Positions 52,136 through 61,069 are shown, counted from the first letter of the stretch. The stretch is 64,000 bases of DNA from Salinibacterium xinjiangense (GCF_014645015.1 NZ_BMLC01000002.1:62001-126000), one strand, 5' to 3'. The notes: generated from the sequence alone by a model not told the origin. Translations and numbers: made by a program.

Positions 52136-53436
52136 TTGGTCTTCACGGCGAGCAGCGCCAGCGCAAAGAGACCGAACTCGACGAGGAGGCGGCTTTCAGC
52201 AAAGCTTTGCACGATGAGGGCGACGAGTATGAGCAGCGGCAACAGGCTGGCTGGCGTGTAGGGCCCGAAGGTGTTCCGGGAGAGTCGAGGCCTGTCGACG
52301 GCATGAAGCCACGTGCGGGACAGCGTCGAGACGACGAGCGAAACAAAGATGACCAGCCCGATGATCCCGAGTTGAAACCAGACATCGATCCATGCATTGT
52401 GGGCGTGTAGTTGCCTGATGCCGTTATTTTCGGCGAGGGTGTCGAACGGCTTCGCCCACGGTGCCCAGTAGCTGACCCAGCCCCAGCCCACAGCAGGACG
52501 TTGCTGTGCGAGCTCGCTCACATCGTGCCAGATCTCGGTGCGGTTGGTGAGGTCAGAACTCTTACCCAGCAGAGCGAGCAGCGGAGCGCGAAAGATGAGG
52601 GCGCCGACGATGCCCGCCGCTGCTACGGCGACGAGTCCGGCGTAGGTAGCGATGACCGCCCGCGGGGTTGTCGCCCGCCGAACCATCAGCACGGCGAGAA
52701 CCACGGCGGTAACCGCGACCAGCCCGAGGACGTTCGTGGCAGACCGGCTGAAGGCGAGGTTGACGACGGCGACCGCGAGCCACGACAGGCCCCAACTCTT
52801 TCGCACGAGACCGCCCGCGAGCTGGATGCTGAAAACGATGATCCCGACCAGCGCCACAAACGAGAGCAGCGTCGAGTTTCCGACGATGCCCTGGATCTTT
52901 CCGTCGTCGAACACCTGGAACAGCTCGTTGCGCGACCAGTACAGCATCAGTGGTATTGGATCTGGCAGGTTCGCGTAGTCGATGCCGGGCTGCGGCACGG
53001 GAGGAAGCACCGGACGACGGATGAAGGCTGCGACAACGAACTCGAACACGATCGACAGCCCGAGCACGATCCTCAGCGCAAGACTGAATCCGCGCAGGAT
53101 CTCTGCCCAGCTGAACGTCACGGCGACCGCGATGCCACCGATCACCGTGCACCAGGTCGCGGCGATTCCGAGCGCAGTGGCGCCCGGGTAGAACGACCAC
53201 ACAAGCGACAGCACGGTCAGCAGGAGGAACGCGATGAGCGGATACGGGAGCAGGCTGATCTTCCATTCATCGCGCAGGGCGACGAGCATCAGGATGGAGA
53301 TGACCGCGAGCAGACCCGCGAGGATCGAGAAGCCCGTCCAACCGATGACGTATCGCCAGGCATCTCCCGCCATCAGCGTGGCGACGGTGAGCACCAGAAA
53401 CGCGGTGCGCGCCGGCTGGAGCTCGATCATTCGCAT
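52111..53436 (-). CDS. O-antigen ligase/polymerase-like membrane protein, paralogue
   Basis: 441 residues, same topology as the protein downstream, with AVGWGWVSYWAPWA and HAHNAWIDVWFQLGIIGLVIFV in the corresponding loop. Start decided by TACCCT six bases before the ATG (minus strand 53443-53448), leaderless. The two proteins clearly arose by tandem duplication and have diverged. Together with the flippase-like gene they suggest a Wzx/Wzy route beside the ABC exporter. Confidence 0.8.
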   Translation of the reverse strand: MRMIELQPARTAFLVLTVATLMAGDAWRYVIGWTGFSILAGLLAVISILMLVALRDEWKISLLPYPLIAFLLLTVLSLVWSFYPGATALGIAATWCTVIGGIAVAVTFSWAEILRGFSLALRIVLGLSIVFEFVVAAFIRRPVLPPVPQPGIDYANLPDPIPLMLYWSRNELFQVFDDGKIQGIVGNSTLLSFVALVGIIVFSIQLAGGLVRKSWGLSWLAVAVVNLAFSRSATNVLGLVAVTAVVLAVLMVRRATTPRAVIATYAGLVAVAAAGIVGALIFRAPLLALLGKSSDLTNRTEIWHDVSELAQQRPAVGWGWVSYWAPWAKPFDTLAENNGIRQLHAHNAWIDVWFQLGIIGLVIFVSLVVSTLSRTWLHAVDRPRLSRNTFGPYTPASLLPLLILVALIVQSFAESRLLVEFGLFALALLAVKTKWPDREPR

Positions 53437-53442
53437 TCCGCA

Positions 53443-53448
53443 AGGGTA
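53443..53448 (-). promoter_or_regulatory. -10 box of O-antigen ligase-like operon
   Basis: Minus-strand TACCCT, then tgcgga, then the ATG at 53436; leaderless spacing. Confidence 0.5.
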
Positions 53449-53508
53449 AACGACGAAGGTGCTGTGCCGCCGCCGCCCCAGGATACGGCAGGCGACGGCA
53501 GTCGATAT

Positions 53509-54693
53509 TTAGACGAATGCGGCCTTACCCGTGATGGCCCTGCCGACGATGAGCGTGTTCATCTCGCGCGTGCCCTCGTATGAATAGATAGCCTCGGCAT
53601 CGGCGAAGAAGCGCATCACGCCGTAGTCGAGCACAATGCCATTGCCGCCCATGAGTTCGCGGCACCAGGCGACGGTCTCGCGCATGCGACTGGTCGTGAA
53701 TTCCTTCGCGAGTGCTGAGTGCTCGTCTTTCTGCACGCCCTCGTCGAGCATCTCCGACACGCGAGTGACGAGTCCGATGGATGCGGTGATGTTACCGAGG
53801 CTCTTCGCGAGCAACTCCTGAACCAGCTGGTGGCTGCCGATCGGCTTGCCGAACTGGATGCGCTCGCCGGCATACTTCACCGCTGCCTCGTATGCGCCGA
53901 TCGAGTTGCCCACCGCGGCCCAGGCCACCTCGGCCCGCGTCAGTCGCAGTACAGCTGCCGTCTCCCGGAATGACTGCGACTTCTGCAGCCGGTTCGCCTC
54001 CGGCACTACGACGTTCTCAAGAACGATGTCGGCATTCTGCACGATGCGCAGCGCCTGCTTGTTCTCGATGCGCGTCGCCGAGTATCCGGGGGTCGAGGTC
54101 GGCACGATGAAACCCTTGACCTGGTTGTCGTCGGCGTCGCGAGCCCAGATGATGGTCACGTCACTGATCGAGCCGTTGCCGATCCAGCGCTTGGCGCCGT
54201 TGATCACCCAGTTGTCGCCGTCGCGCTTCGCGACCGTCTGCAGGCCCTGCGCGGTGTCCGATCCAGACAGCGGCTCAGTGAGACCGAACGCGCCGAGTAG
54301 CTCGCCGCTCGCGAACTTCGGCAGCCATTGCGCGCGCTGCTCCGGGGAACCAGCCTCGGCGATGGAACCCATGACGAGTCCGTTCTGCATGCCGACGAGC
54401 GTCGCGACGCTGGCGTCGACGCGAGCGAGTTCGAGAGCCACCCAGCCACGGAAGACGGCGCTGTTGGGAAACTGCTGTGTTTCCTCCCACGGCTGGCCGA
54501 AGAGGCCGAGATCGGCGAGGCCTCGGACGACGACGTCGCGGTCGAAGAACTCGGCCCGAGCCCAGAGGTCATTGGCGAAAGGCCGTACGTTCTCATCGAG
54601 GAACGCCCGCAGCCTGACGATCAGGTCTTTCTCCTGGTCGGTAAGTTTGTTCTCGAAGCCATAGAAATCTGCGCCGATTGTCTCGAATGACAT
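53509..54693 (-). CDS. Acyl-CoA dehydrogenase (glutaryl-CoA dehydrogenase-like)
   Basis: 394 residues. FAD-dependent oxidation of an acyl-CoA. Motifs: FGLTEPLSGSDTAQGLQT (substrate/FAD loop), KRWIGNG, RIQFGKPIGSHQLVQELLA, MGGNGIVLDYGVMRFF and YSYEGTREMNTLIVGRAITG, with Glu in the YEGT segment as likely catalytic base. This arrangement is closest to glutaryl-CoA dehydrogenases. The frame runs on to 54822, but ggagtgg before the ATG at 54693 and the domain limits support the shorter start. Not linked to the glycan genes. Confidence 0.85.
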   Translation of the reverse strand: MSFETIGADFYGFENKLTDQEKDLIVRLRAFLDENVRPFANDLWARAEFFDRDVVVRGLADLGLFGQPWEETQQFPNSAVFRGWVALELARVDASVATLVGMQNGLVMGSIAEAGSPEQRAQWLPKFASGELLGAFGLTEPLSGSDTAQGLQTVAKRDGDNWVINGAKRWIGNGSISDVTIIWARDADDNQVKGFIVPTSTPGYSATRIENKQALRIVQNADIVLENVVVPEANRLQKSQSFRETAAVLRLTRAEVAWAAVGNSIGAYEAAVKYAGERIQFGKPIGSHQLVQELLAKSLGNITASIGLVTRVSEMLDEGVQKDEHSALAKEFTTSRMRETVAWCRELMGGNGIVLDYGVMRFFADAEAIYSYEGTREMNTLIVGRAITGKAAFV

Positions 54694-54802
54694 AAATCCA
54701 CTCCATTGCTTAGTCGAAATCCTCAGAAAGACTACGGCCGCATGGTGAAGGTTCCCTCGTCCGTTGGCTATTTGGTCCAACACGTACACAGGAGTCGACC
54801 CC

Positions 54803-55894
54803 ATGTTTGTAGGCATCACCAATACCCCACGTGACTACGCGTGGGGCTCAGACGGAGCCATCTCAAGACTGCTGGGAACCGAGGCATCCGGCGCTCCCGA
54901 GGCAGAGTTGTGGCTGGGTGCGCACGCGGGCTCGCCGAGCCGGGTTGTGGGTTCGACTGACACGCTGCTGGATGTCGTCGACGGGCGGCTGCCGTTCCTG
55001 TTGAAGGTGCTCGCTGCAGGCTCGCCCCTGTCGCTGCAGGCCCACCCGACCATGGCTCAGGCCGCTGAGGGATTCGCTCGGGAGAACGCGCTGGGCATCC
55101 CTCTCGATGCACCGCACCGCAACTATAAAGACGCGTTTCACAAGCCCGAGCTCATCTACGCCCTCAGTGACAAATTCGACGCGCTCTGCGGCTTCAGGTC
55201 GGCGAGTGATATCCGCGCGATCATCGAGTCGGGGCTGCCTGAGGCAGCGCCCCTGCTCGACCACCTCCACGGCGATGATTCGCTGCGCTCGGTGTTCGAG
55301 TGGCTCCTCACCCGAGGTGAGGGCGTCGACGCGCTGGTGGCCGCGGTGAGTGCGGCGGAGGATCGTTCGACCCCTGAGCTCGCAACGGTGAAGCTGCTGG
55401 CCGAGAATTATCCGGGCGATCCGGGCATTGTGATCTCGCTCATGCTCAACCGGGTGACCCTTGCCCGAGGTGAGGCGTTGTTCCTTCCAGCCGGTAACAT
55501 CCATGCCTACCTCTCCGGTGTGGGCATCGAGCTCATGGCGGCGTCTGACAATGTGTTGCGCGGTGGATTGACCCCGAAATACATCGATGTGCCCGAACTG
55601 CTCAGGGTGCTGGAATTCACCCCGCTGGCGGTGCCGTACATCCAGCCGCACCATCCAGCAACCGGGGTTGAGGTTTTCAGGCCCGTCGGCGCCGAGTTCG
55701 CGTTGCATGTGGTCGTGACGGACTCTGTCACCGAGCTCGACGGATCCGCCATCGCGCTGTGCCTCGACGGTGAATTCACGCTCACCGGAGCGGAATCTAC
55801 GTTCACCCTGAATCGCGGCGGAGCCGTGTATGTCTCGGATGAGGCATCCCTCGACATTCGGGGGACCGGCGCACTCTTTATCGCAACCTCATGA
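54803..55894 (+). CDS. manA: Mannose-6-phosphate isomerase, class I
   Basis: 363 residues. Zinc-dependent interconversion of fructose 6-phosphate and mannose 6-phosphate. DYAWGSDGAI, AELWLGAHAGSPS, LSLQAHPTMAQA and DAFHKPELIYAL hold the metal-binding residues; FLPAGNIHAYLSGVGIELMAASDNVLRGGLT marks the active site. An aggag box lies about nine bases before the ATG at 54803; the frame opens further upstream without support. It feeds GDP-mannose synthesis for the Gmd branch. Confidence 0.93.
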   Translation: MFVGITNTPRDYAWGSDGAISRLLGTEASGAPEAELWLGAHAGSPSRVVGSTDTLLDVVDGRLPFLLKVLAAGSPLSLQAHPTMAQAAEGFARENALGIPLDAPHRNYKDAFHKPELIYALSDKFDALCGFRSASDIRAIIESGLPEAAPLLDHLHGDDSLRSVFEWLLTRGEGVDALVAAVSAAEDRSTPELATVKLLAENYPGDPGIVISLMLNRVTLARGEALFLPAGNIHAYLSGVGIELMAASDNVLRGGLTPKYIDVPELLRVLEFTPLAVPYIQPHHPATGVEVFRPVGAEFALHVVVTDSVTELDGSAIALCLDGEFTLTGAESTFTLNRGGAVYVSDEASLDIRGTGALFIATS

Positions 55895-56820
55895 CCGCAA
55901 CAGGAAACATGCCGTCGCTTATATGCGTGTGCGTGATCGACGAAATCCGACGTCTCGTGGCAGGACCGGTGCTGGTCCACCGCACCCTCTTCGTCGAGCC
56001 AAGGACCCGCGGAGGGTTAGCTCGGGGCGAGTGCGCAGGTCTTCACTCCTGAACGCATCATCCTGCACAGCCCCCGGCAGATCATCCGCACCCGCGGCGA
56101 AGCTGTCTTCCTCTTCTTCATTCTGTGGCGGATCGTGCTCGCTCGATCGGCTTTGTTGAGCACCTTCGACGGGGTGTGTGCATTCCCAGGAGGCCCTGGC
56201 GATCGGGTGTACAGGCGTTCGGGGCGGTGCTACTCGGCGCGCCCGATTAACTGCTCGTACCGCGCACGTGCACCCCGGCATGAGCGACTAGATCACCCTC
56301 CATCCGGCCGGATACCCCTGCGACCGGTGTTGAGAGGGTCTGGCCTGGCAGCCGAATGGCCCGGAACGACACCTCCGTCGTGGTCGTCGATGGGCAGGTG
56401 CTGTTCTCCCAATTGCTGGCGGCCTACCTGTTCGTCGTGCTGTAGGCGCCGTTCATAAAGCAGGTCATTGTCGCCATCCGGCTGAGCATCATCAGATGCG
56501 GAGCGAGCATTGCTGCGCTGCAGTACCCTCCGATGTTCGCCATCGGCACCGCTATGGAGTGCACGGGAAGATGCTGTGGATGCGGGTGTTCTCTTTGCCT
56601 GGCACGATTACATTCGCCTCTGCCTGGTGCGCGAGCCGATCATCACGGCTTTCGCCCTTGTGTTTCACGGCTCATTGTTCTCGTTTGTCCTGCTCGCGGT
56701 TCTGAGCTTCATCGTCACGCAGCTTTTCTGAATGACGGTCGACCGGCCACCCGCTGGCCATCGACCGGTTCGCCCAGTGCATCAAGCGCTCCTCGACCCC
56801 GGAGAACCGGCGCTGGACCA
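55895..56820. other. 926-bp gene-poor stretch, possibly decayed gene(s)
   Basis: No open frame here looks like a conserved protein. Plus-strand fragments give hydrophobic pieces, for example EAVFLFFILWRIVLA near 56100 and AFALVFHGSLFSFVLLAVL near 56680, in different frames and broken by stops. They could be remnants of a membrane protein. A hairpin ggtcga/tcgacc with ggcca/tggcc (56737-56766) stands before the end of the convergent-facing methyltransferase gene. Otherwise I see no repeats or RNA genes. Confidence 0.4.
56737..56766. terminator. GC-rich hairpin downstream of methyltransferase gene
   Basis: ggtcgaccggcca and tggccatcgacc pair with a small internal mismatch around a five-base loop, about 55 bases beyond the methyltransferase stop on the minus strand. 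No T run. Confidence 0.35.
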
Positions 56821-57438
56821 TCAGACCTTGAAGACCTGCACGAATTCGTTGTAGGTGAAGAACTTTCCGGTGAAACGTGGGAAGGGGAACGAGTAGTGCT
56901 TCTCGGGCTTGAGCCCCAACGAGGCCCCCAACCGCTCGAGGGCGGCGTGGTCACTGAAAGCGACGTGGGTGCTGTCTGAAGCGAAGCCACGCTCCTGCGG
57001 GGTGATGAACACGACCGTGCCGCCAGGGCGAACGTACGGCAGGTATGACGCGAAGATCTCCGCGGCATCCTGTGGTTCGAGGTGCTCAACGACATGAGCG
57101 GAGAGCACGGAATCGAAGGATGCGGGAGCCGCCACTCCAGAGCCGAAGAACTCGTCGCTGGTGTACGCGGTGAGCCCGGCATCTCGAGCGGTTTGCACGG
57201 AGAACGGGTTGTGATCCACTCCCACCGAGTTTTCGTCGAGGTACTGCAGGTTGCGGCCGGTGCCGCACCCCACGTCGAGAGTGCGACCGAGGCGCAGATG
57301 CCGGATGTGCGCCCTGAACGGTGCCTGAACGTGGAGAACCTGCTTCCAGCGCGCGCCCGAAAGCCGACTGAGCCGCTCTGCGTAGCTTTTTTCCGCAGTG
57401 GGGGGAACGAGAGAATCGCCATCGTCTGGTGCACTCAT
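56821..57438 (-). CDS. Class I SAM-dependent methyltransferase
   Basis: 205 residues. TLDVGCGTGRNLQYLD is motif I, a following GVDHNPFS supplies the acidic residue that holds the SAM ribose, and SFDSVLSAHVVEHLEPQDA is the later motif of small-molecule methyltransferases (UbiE/Methyltransf_11 type). The C-terminus has HYSFPFPRFTGKFFTYNEFV. Substrate unknown; it lies 35 bases downstream of the GlxA-type regulator gene in the same direction, but I see no functional link. Confidence 0.8.
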   Translation of the reverse strand: MSAPDDGDSLVPPTAEKSYAERLSRLSGARWKQVLHVQAPFRAHIRHLRLGRTLDVGCGTGRNLQYLDENSVGVDHNPFSVQTARDAGLTAYTSDEFFGSGVAAPASFDSVLSAHVVEHLEPQDAAEIFASYLPYVRPGGTVVFITPQERGFASDSTHVAFSDHAALERLGASLGLKPEKHYSFPFPRFTGKFFTYNEFVQVFKV

Positions 57439-57472
57439 GTGCTCATACTGTCAGTACGGACGCGGCGGCGCG

Positions 57473-58426
57473 CTACGACGCGAGGCCCAGCCCGAACGCG
57501 CGTCGGTAGGCCAGGGGTGACACCTGCAGCACCTTCACGAAGTGGTGGCGCATCACGGAGGCCGTGCCGAAACCCGTCGCCTGGGCGATCAGTTCGAGGC
57601 TGTCGTCGGTCTGCTCCAGCTGTTGCTGGGCCCGGATGAGTCGCTGCCGGTTGAGCCAGGCCGCCGGCGTCGTTCCCATGTCTGCCCGGAAGCGCCGGGC
57701 GAACGTCCTGCTCGACATGAGCGCCTGTCTCGCGAGCTGGTCGACAGTCAGGCTTGCTGACAGGTTTTCGAGCATCCATTCTGCAACTGCGGCGAAAGAG
57801 TCTGCACATTCGGCCTTCACGGGTGACTCGATGTATTGCGACTGGCCACCATCGCGTTGCGGCGGCACGACCATGCGCCGGGCGATGACATTGGCGGCAG
57901 CCGCACCGAGCTCGCGGCGCACGATATGCAGCGCGGCGTCGATCCCGGCTGCCGTTCCAGCGCTGGTTACCACGCGACGATCCTCCACGAAGAGCACGTC
58001 GGGGTCGACGTCGACGAGCGGGAACCGGGTTGCCAGGGCCGCGGCGTGCATCCAGTGGGTCGTCGCCCTGCGTCCGTCCAGGATGCCCGCATGGGCCAGC
58101 GCGAACGCGCCGCTGGCCACACTGAGCACCCACGCCCCCCTGGCCTCCGCCGCGCGGATCACCTCCAGGTAGCGCTCGTCGACGTGGTCGATGGCATGCA
58201 CGGGGACGGCAATGAGGTCGGCATCGGACGCGGCATCCAGCCCAGCATCAATGATCATGTCGTAGCCGAGGCTCGTGCGGACGGGACCCGGATCGGCCGT
58301 CGCGATCGTGAAGTCGAACCTGGGGCCGCCGGAATCGCTGCGGTCGACACCGAACACTTCGCAGATGACGCCGAACTCGAAGGGTGCGACGCCGGGGAGG
58401 GCGAGCAGGACGATCTTGCGCAGCAT
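57473..58426 (-). CDS. GlxA-type transcriptional regulator (DJ-1/PfpI + AraC HTH)
   Basis: 317 residues. N-terminal DJ-1/PfpI-like domain (about 1-180, with IVLLALPGVAPFEFGVI and SVASGAFALAHAGILDGRRATTHW; the nucleophile Cys is replaced by Ala/Ser, so it is a sensor rather than an enzyme). C-terminal AraC double helix-turn-helix (about 215-310, with SSRTFARRFRADMGTTPAAW and ATGFGTASVMRHHF). The frame runs on to 58630, but an agggag site before the ATG at 58426 and the domain start favour the shorter form. Divergent from an aldo/keto reductase, its probable target. Confidence 0.87.
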   Translation of the reverse strand: MLRKIVLLALPGVAPFEFGVICEVFGVDRSDSGGPRFDFTIATADPGPVRTSLGYDMIIDAGLDAASDADLIAVPVHAIDHVDERYLEVIRAAEARGAWVLSVASGAFALAHAGILDGRRATTHWMHAAALATRFPLVDVDPDVLFVEDRRVVTSAGTAAGIDAALHIVRRELGAAAANVIARRMVVPPQRDGGQSQYIESPVKAECADSFAAVAEWMLENLSASLTVDQLARQALMSSRTFARRFRADMGTTPAAWLNRQRLIRAQQQLEQTDDSLELIAQATGFGTASVMRHHFVKVLQVSPLAYRRAFGLGLAS

Positions 58427-58590
58427 GACGCTCCCTGGCGGAAATTCAATGGACGTCGCAACTCTGCCATCATCGACAGGATCCGGCAACCCGTCGACTT
58501 CCTGCCAGCCTCGCACTTCGTGGTGGGATCGGACGGTAGTTTCGAAGGAGAAGTCGTCGGCATCGGCGACCATGATGACGAGGAGTGAGC

Positions 58591-59526
58591 ATGAAGACGA
58601 TAGAACTGGCCGGGACCGGAATTTCGGCACCCAATGTCGTACTGGGGCTCATGCGTATCGCCGACAAGAGCGACGACGAGGTTCGCGACCTCGTGAAAAC
58701 GGCGCGAGACGCCGGCATCGACTTCATCGACCACGCTGACGTCTACGGCAACGAAATGCACGGTTGCGAGCGGCGGTTCGCGGAAGCCATGCAGCTGACG
58801 TCGTCGCAACGTGCCGAATTGACCATTCAGACCAAGTGCGGGATCGTGCCGGAAGGTCCGTACTTCGACTTCTCCTACGAACGCATCATCGAGTCGGTGA
58901 ACGGTTCTCTCGACGCGCTCGAGACGGACTTCATCGACATCCTGCTGCTGCACCGGCCCGACGCGCTCGTCGAGCCCGAGGAGGTCGCCCGGGCGTTCGA
59001 CGAGCTGGAATCCGCGGGCAAGGTGCGCGCGTTCGGTGTCTCGAACCACACACCGCGGCAGATCGACCTTCTGAAGAAATATGTGAAGCAGCCCATCGTG
59101 GCCAACCAGTTGCAGCTCTCCATTACACACTCGCCGATCGTCGCCCAGGGCGTGGCCGCAAACATGAGCGGGCAGGACCAATCGCTCACGCTCGACGGGG
59201 GAGGCATCGTCGACTACTGCCGGTTGAACGACATCACGATCCAGGCCTGGTCGCCCTTCCAGGCCGGCTTCTTCAACGGGGTGTTCCTAGGATCGCCTGA
59301 TCACGTAGAACTCAACCAGGTGATCGACAGGCTTGCCGGGGCGTACGACGTTCCGGCTATCGCCATCGCTACCGCGTGGATCACCCGCCATCCGGCAAAC
59401 ATGCAGGTCGTCCTCGGAACCACGACGCCGGAACGGGTTAGCGGTGCTGCACAGGGCTCCGACCTCCCGCTCACGCGATCCGAATGGTACGAGCTGTTCC
59501 GTGCCAGTGGGCACCTCGTGCCGTAG
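58591..59526 (+). CDS. Aldo/keto reductase
   Basis: 311 residues, TIM-barrel NADPH-dependent reductase of the YdhF-like group. Catalytic Asp and Tyr in FIDHADVYGN, Lys in IQTKCGIV, and LLLHRPDALVEPEEVA, FGVSNHTPRQIDLL and LGTTTPERVSGA are typical. gaggag about eight bases before the ATG supports 58591 over the GTG at 58585. It is separated by 164 bases from the divergent GlxA-type regulator gene. Substrate unknown. Confidence 0.88.
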   Translation: MKTIELAGTGISAPNVVLGLMRIADKSDDEVRDLVKTARDAGIDFIDHADVYGNEMHGCERRFAEAMQLTSSQRAELTIQTKCGIVPEGPYFDFSYERIIESVNGSLDALETDFIDILLLHRPDALVEPEEVARAFDELESAGKVRAFGVSNHTPRQIDLLKKYVKQPIVANQLQLSITHSPIVAQGVAANMSGQDQSLTLDGGGIVDYCRLNDITIQAWSPFQAGFFNGVFLGSPDHVELNQVIDRLAGAYDVPAIAIATAWITRHPANMQVVLGTTTPERVSGAAQGSDLPLTRSEWYELFRASGHLVP

Positions 59527-59574
59527 CCCATCGGTCGGCATTCCCGCGCAACTGCCACCGCTATCGTTGTCGCT

Positions 59575-60555
59575 ATGACATGGCTTGTGACGGGTGGGGC
59601 TGGATATATCGGATCGCACGTCGCGCGAGCACTCGCGCAGGCGGGCCTGCCCATGGTCGTGATCGACGACCTCTCGACGGGCTTCGAGTCGTTTGTTCCG
59701 GATGGTGTGCCTTTCGTACGGGCAACGATTCTCGACGGTGAGAACCTCCAGCGTGTCATGCAGTTTCATAAGGTCACCGGGGTAATCCATGTCGCCGGGT
59801 ACAAATATGCGGGCGTGTCGGTCACGCGGCCGCTGCACACCTACCAGCAGAACGTCACGGCGACCGCGACCCTGCTCGCCGCCATGGAGTCGTGCGGGGT
59901 AGATCGCATGGTCTTCTCGTCGAGCGCCGCGGTCTACGGGACGCCGCCCGCCGAACTCGTGACGGAAGAGACGCCGAAGTCGCCGCAGTCGCCCTATGGC
60001 GAATCGAAGCTGATCGGTGAGTGGTTACTGGCCGACCAGGGCGTCGCCCGGGGGCTCAGGCACACCTCGCTGCGGTATTTCAACGTCGTCGGCTCTGCCT
60101 CTGAAGACCTCTACGACGCGAGCCCGCACAACCTCCTCCCGCTCGTGTTCGCGGCCCTGGTCGAGGGCAGGACGCCGCGTATCAACGGCAATGACTACCC
60201 GACGCCAGACGGTACGAATGTGCGCGACTACATCCACGTCGCCGACCTCGCAGCGTCACACGTCGCGGCCGCCCAGCGACTCGACGCGGGAGTCACCATC
60301 GAGCCCGCGTATAACCTCGGCAGCGGCTCCGGCAGCTCGGTGGGTGACATCATGCGCACTGTCGCGGAGGTCACCGGCATCGCGTTCACCCCGGAGATCG
60401 GCGCACGTCGCCCGGGAGACCCGGCGCGGATCGTCGCCGCCGGCGATCTTGCCGCGCGCGATCTCGACTGGAAGATGCGTCACAGCCTGCGTGAAATGGT
60501 GGAGAGTCAGTGGATCGCAACACGCCGGGCCGCACAACCCTCAGAAGCTGGTTGA
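59575..60555 (+). CDS. galE: UDP-glucose 4-epimerase
   Basis: 326 residues, extended SDR. WLVTGGAGYIGSHVARAL binds NAD. VIDDLSTGFESFVPDG, HVAGYKYAGVSVTRPLHTY, SSSAAVYGTP, SPYGESKLIGEW and YFNVVGSA are typical GalE blocks; the KYAG-VSV stretch differs slightly from the usual H.AA.K.VGES. TATCGT lies seven bases before the ATG and no ribosome-binding site is seen, so the mRNA may be leaderless. It supplies UDP-galactose for wall glycans. Confidence 0.85.
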   Translation: MTWLVTGGAGYIGSHVARALAQAGLPMVVIDDLSTGFESFVPDGVPFVRATILDGENLQRVMQFHKVTGVIHVAGYKYAGVSVTRPLHTYQQNVTATATLLAAMESCGVDRMVFSSSAAVYGTPPAELVTEETPKSPQSPYGESKLIGEWLLADQGVARGLRHTSLRYFNVVGSASEDLYDASPHNLLPLVFAALVEGRTPRINGNDYPTPDGTNVRDYIHVADLAASHVAAAQRLDAGVTIEPAYNLGSGSGSSVGDIMRTVAEVTGIAFTPEIGARRPGDPARIVAAGDLAARDLDWKMRHSLREMVESQWIATRRAAQPSEAG

Positions 60556-60574
60556 AGGATTTATCATCCCCGAC

Positions 60575-60604
60575 TTGACGTGGGCCTAACTACGACGGTG
60601 TAAT
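60575..60604 (+). promoter_or_regulatory. Promoter of whiB
   Basis: TTGACG (60575-60580) and TGTAAT (60599-60604) with an 18-base spacer form the best two-box promoter in the window. The leader of roughly 45 bases carries a ggagggg ribosome-binding site. Confidence 0.55.
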
Positions 60605-60655
60605 TATGCCTAACGCAATCGGTGGACCGGGCCGTTGCGGAGGGGAGATCAGAGT

Positions 60656-60979
60656 ATGACGGAGAACGGATACCGCGCAGGAGTCCCTGACGACTGGTTC
60701 GTAGACCCCGTCAGGCTCGGAGTCCCAGGGGTTCGCAAGACCGTCGTCATCGAAGACGAGAACCAGCTCGCCTGGCAGACCGACTCGCTGTGTGCCCAGA
60801 CCGATCCTGAAGCATTCTTCCCCGAAAAGGGGGGATCGACCCGCGACGCGAAGAAGATCTGCACCTCGTGCGAGGTGCGCAACCAGTGCCTCGAATACGC
60901 ACTCGAGAATGACGAACGTTTCGGCATCTGGGGCGGACTCTCCGAGCGCGAACGGCGAAAGCTGCGCAAGCGCGCCTAG
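60656..60979 (+). CDS. WhiB family iron-sulfur transcriptional regulator
   Basis: 107 residues. Four cysteines (46, 69, 72, 78; spacing C-x22-C-x2-C-x5-C) bind a [4Fe-4S] cluster; the GIWGGL turn (90-95) and the basic end RERRKLRKR bind sigma factor region 4 and DNA. Length and sequence suggest the WhiB2/WhmD group tied to septation and development, but the assignment to a subgroup is tentative. Start supported by ggagggg eight bases before the ATG at 60656. Confidence 0.92.
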   Translation: MTENGYRAGVPDDWFVDPVRLGVPGVRKTVVIEDENQLAWQTDSLCAQTDPEAFFPEKGGSTRDAKKICTSCEVRNQCLEYALENDERFGIWGGLSERERRKLRKRA

Positions 60980-61069
60980 CCCGGATCGTCGATAGCCGCC
61001 GCACGGACTCTCGACTTTGCAGCGAGTCAGGCGAACGCAGGCGTTCCTCGCGCCTAGTCTCTACACGTT

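Noticed and set aside
52411-53583. Open frame of 390 codons on the plus strand
   Set aside because: Antisense to an O-antigen-ligase-like gene with clear membrane topology; the translated product is extremely rich in Arg, Asp, Glu and His and looks like a shadow.
56510-56731. 73-residue hydrophobic-ended ORF as a small membrane protein
   Set aside because: No ribosome-binding site, odd N-terminal composition, and position in a stretch of broken frames; kept only as part of the possibly decayed region.
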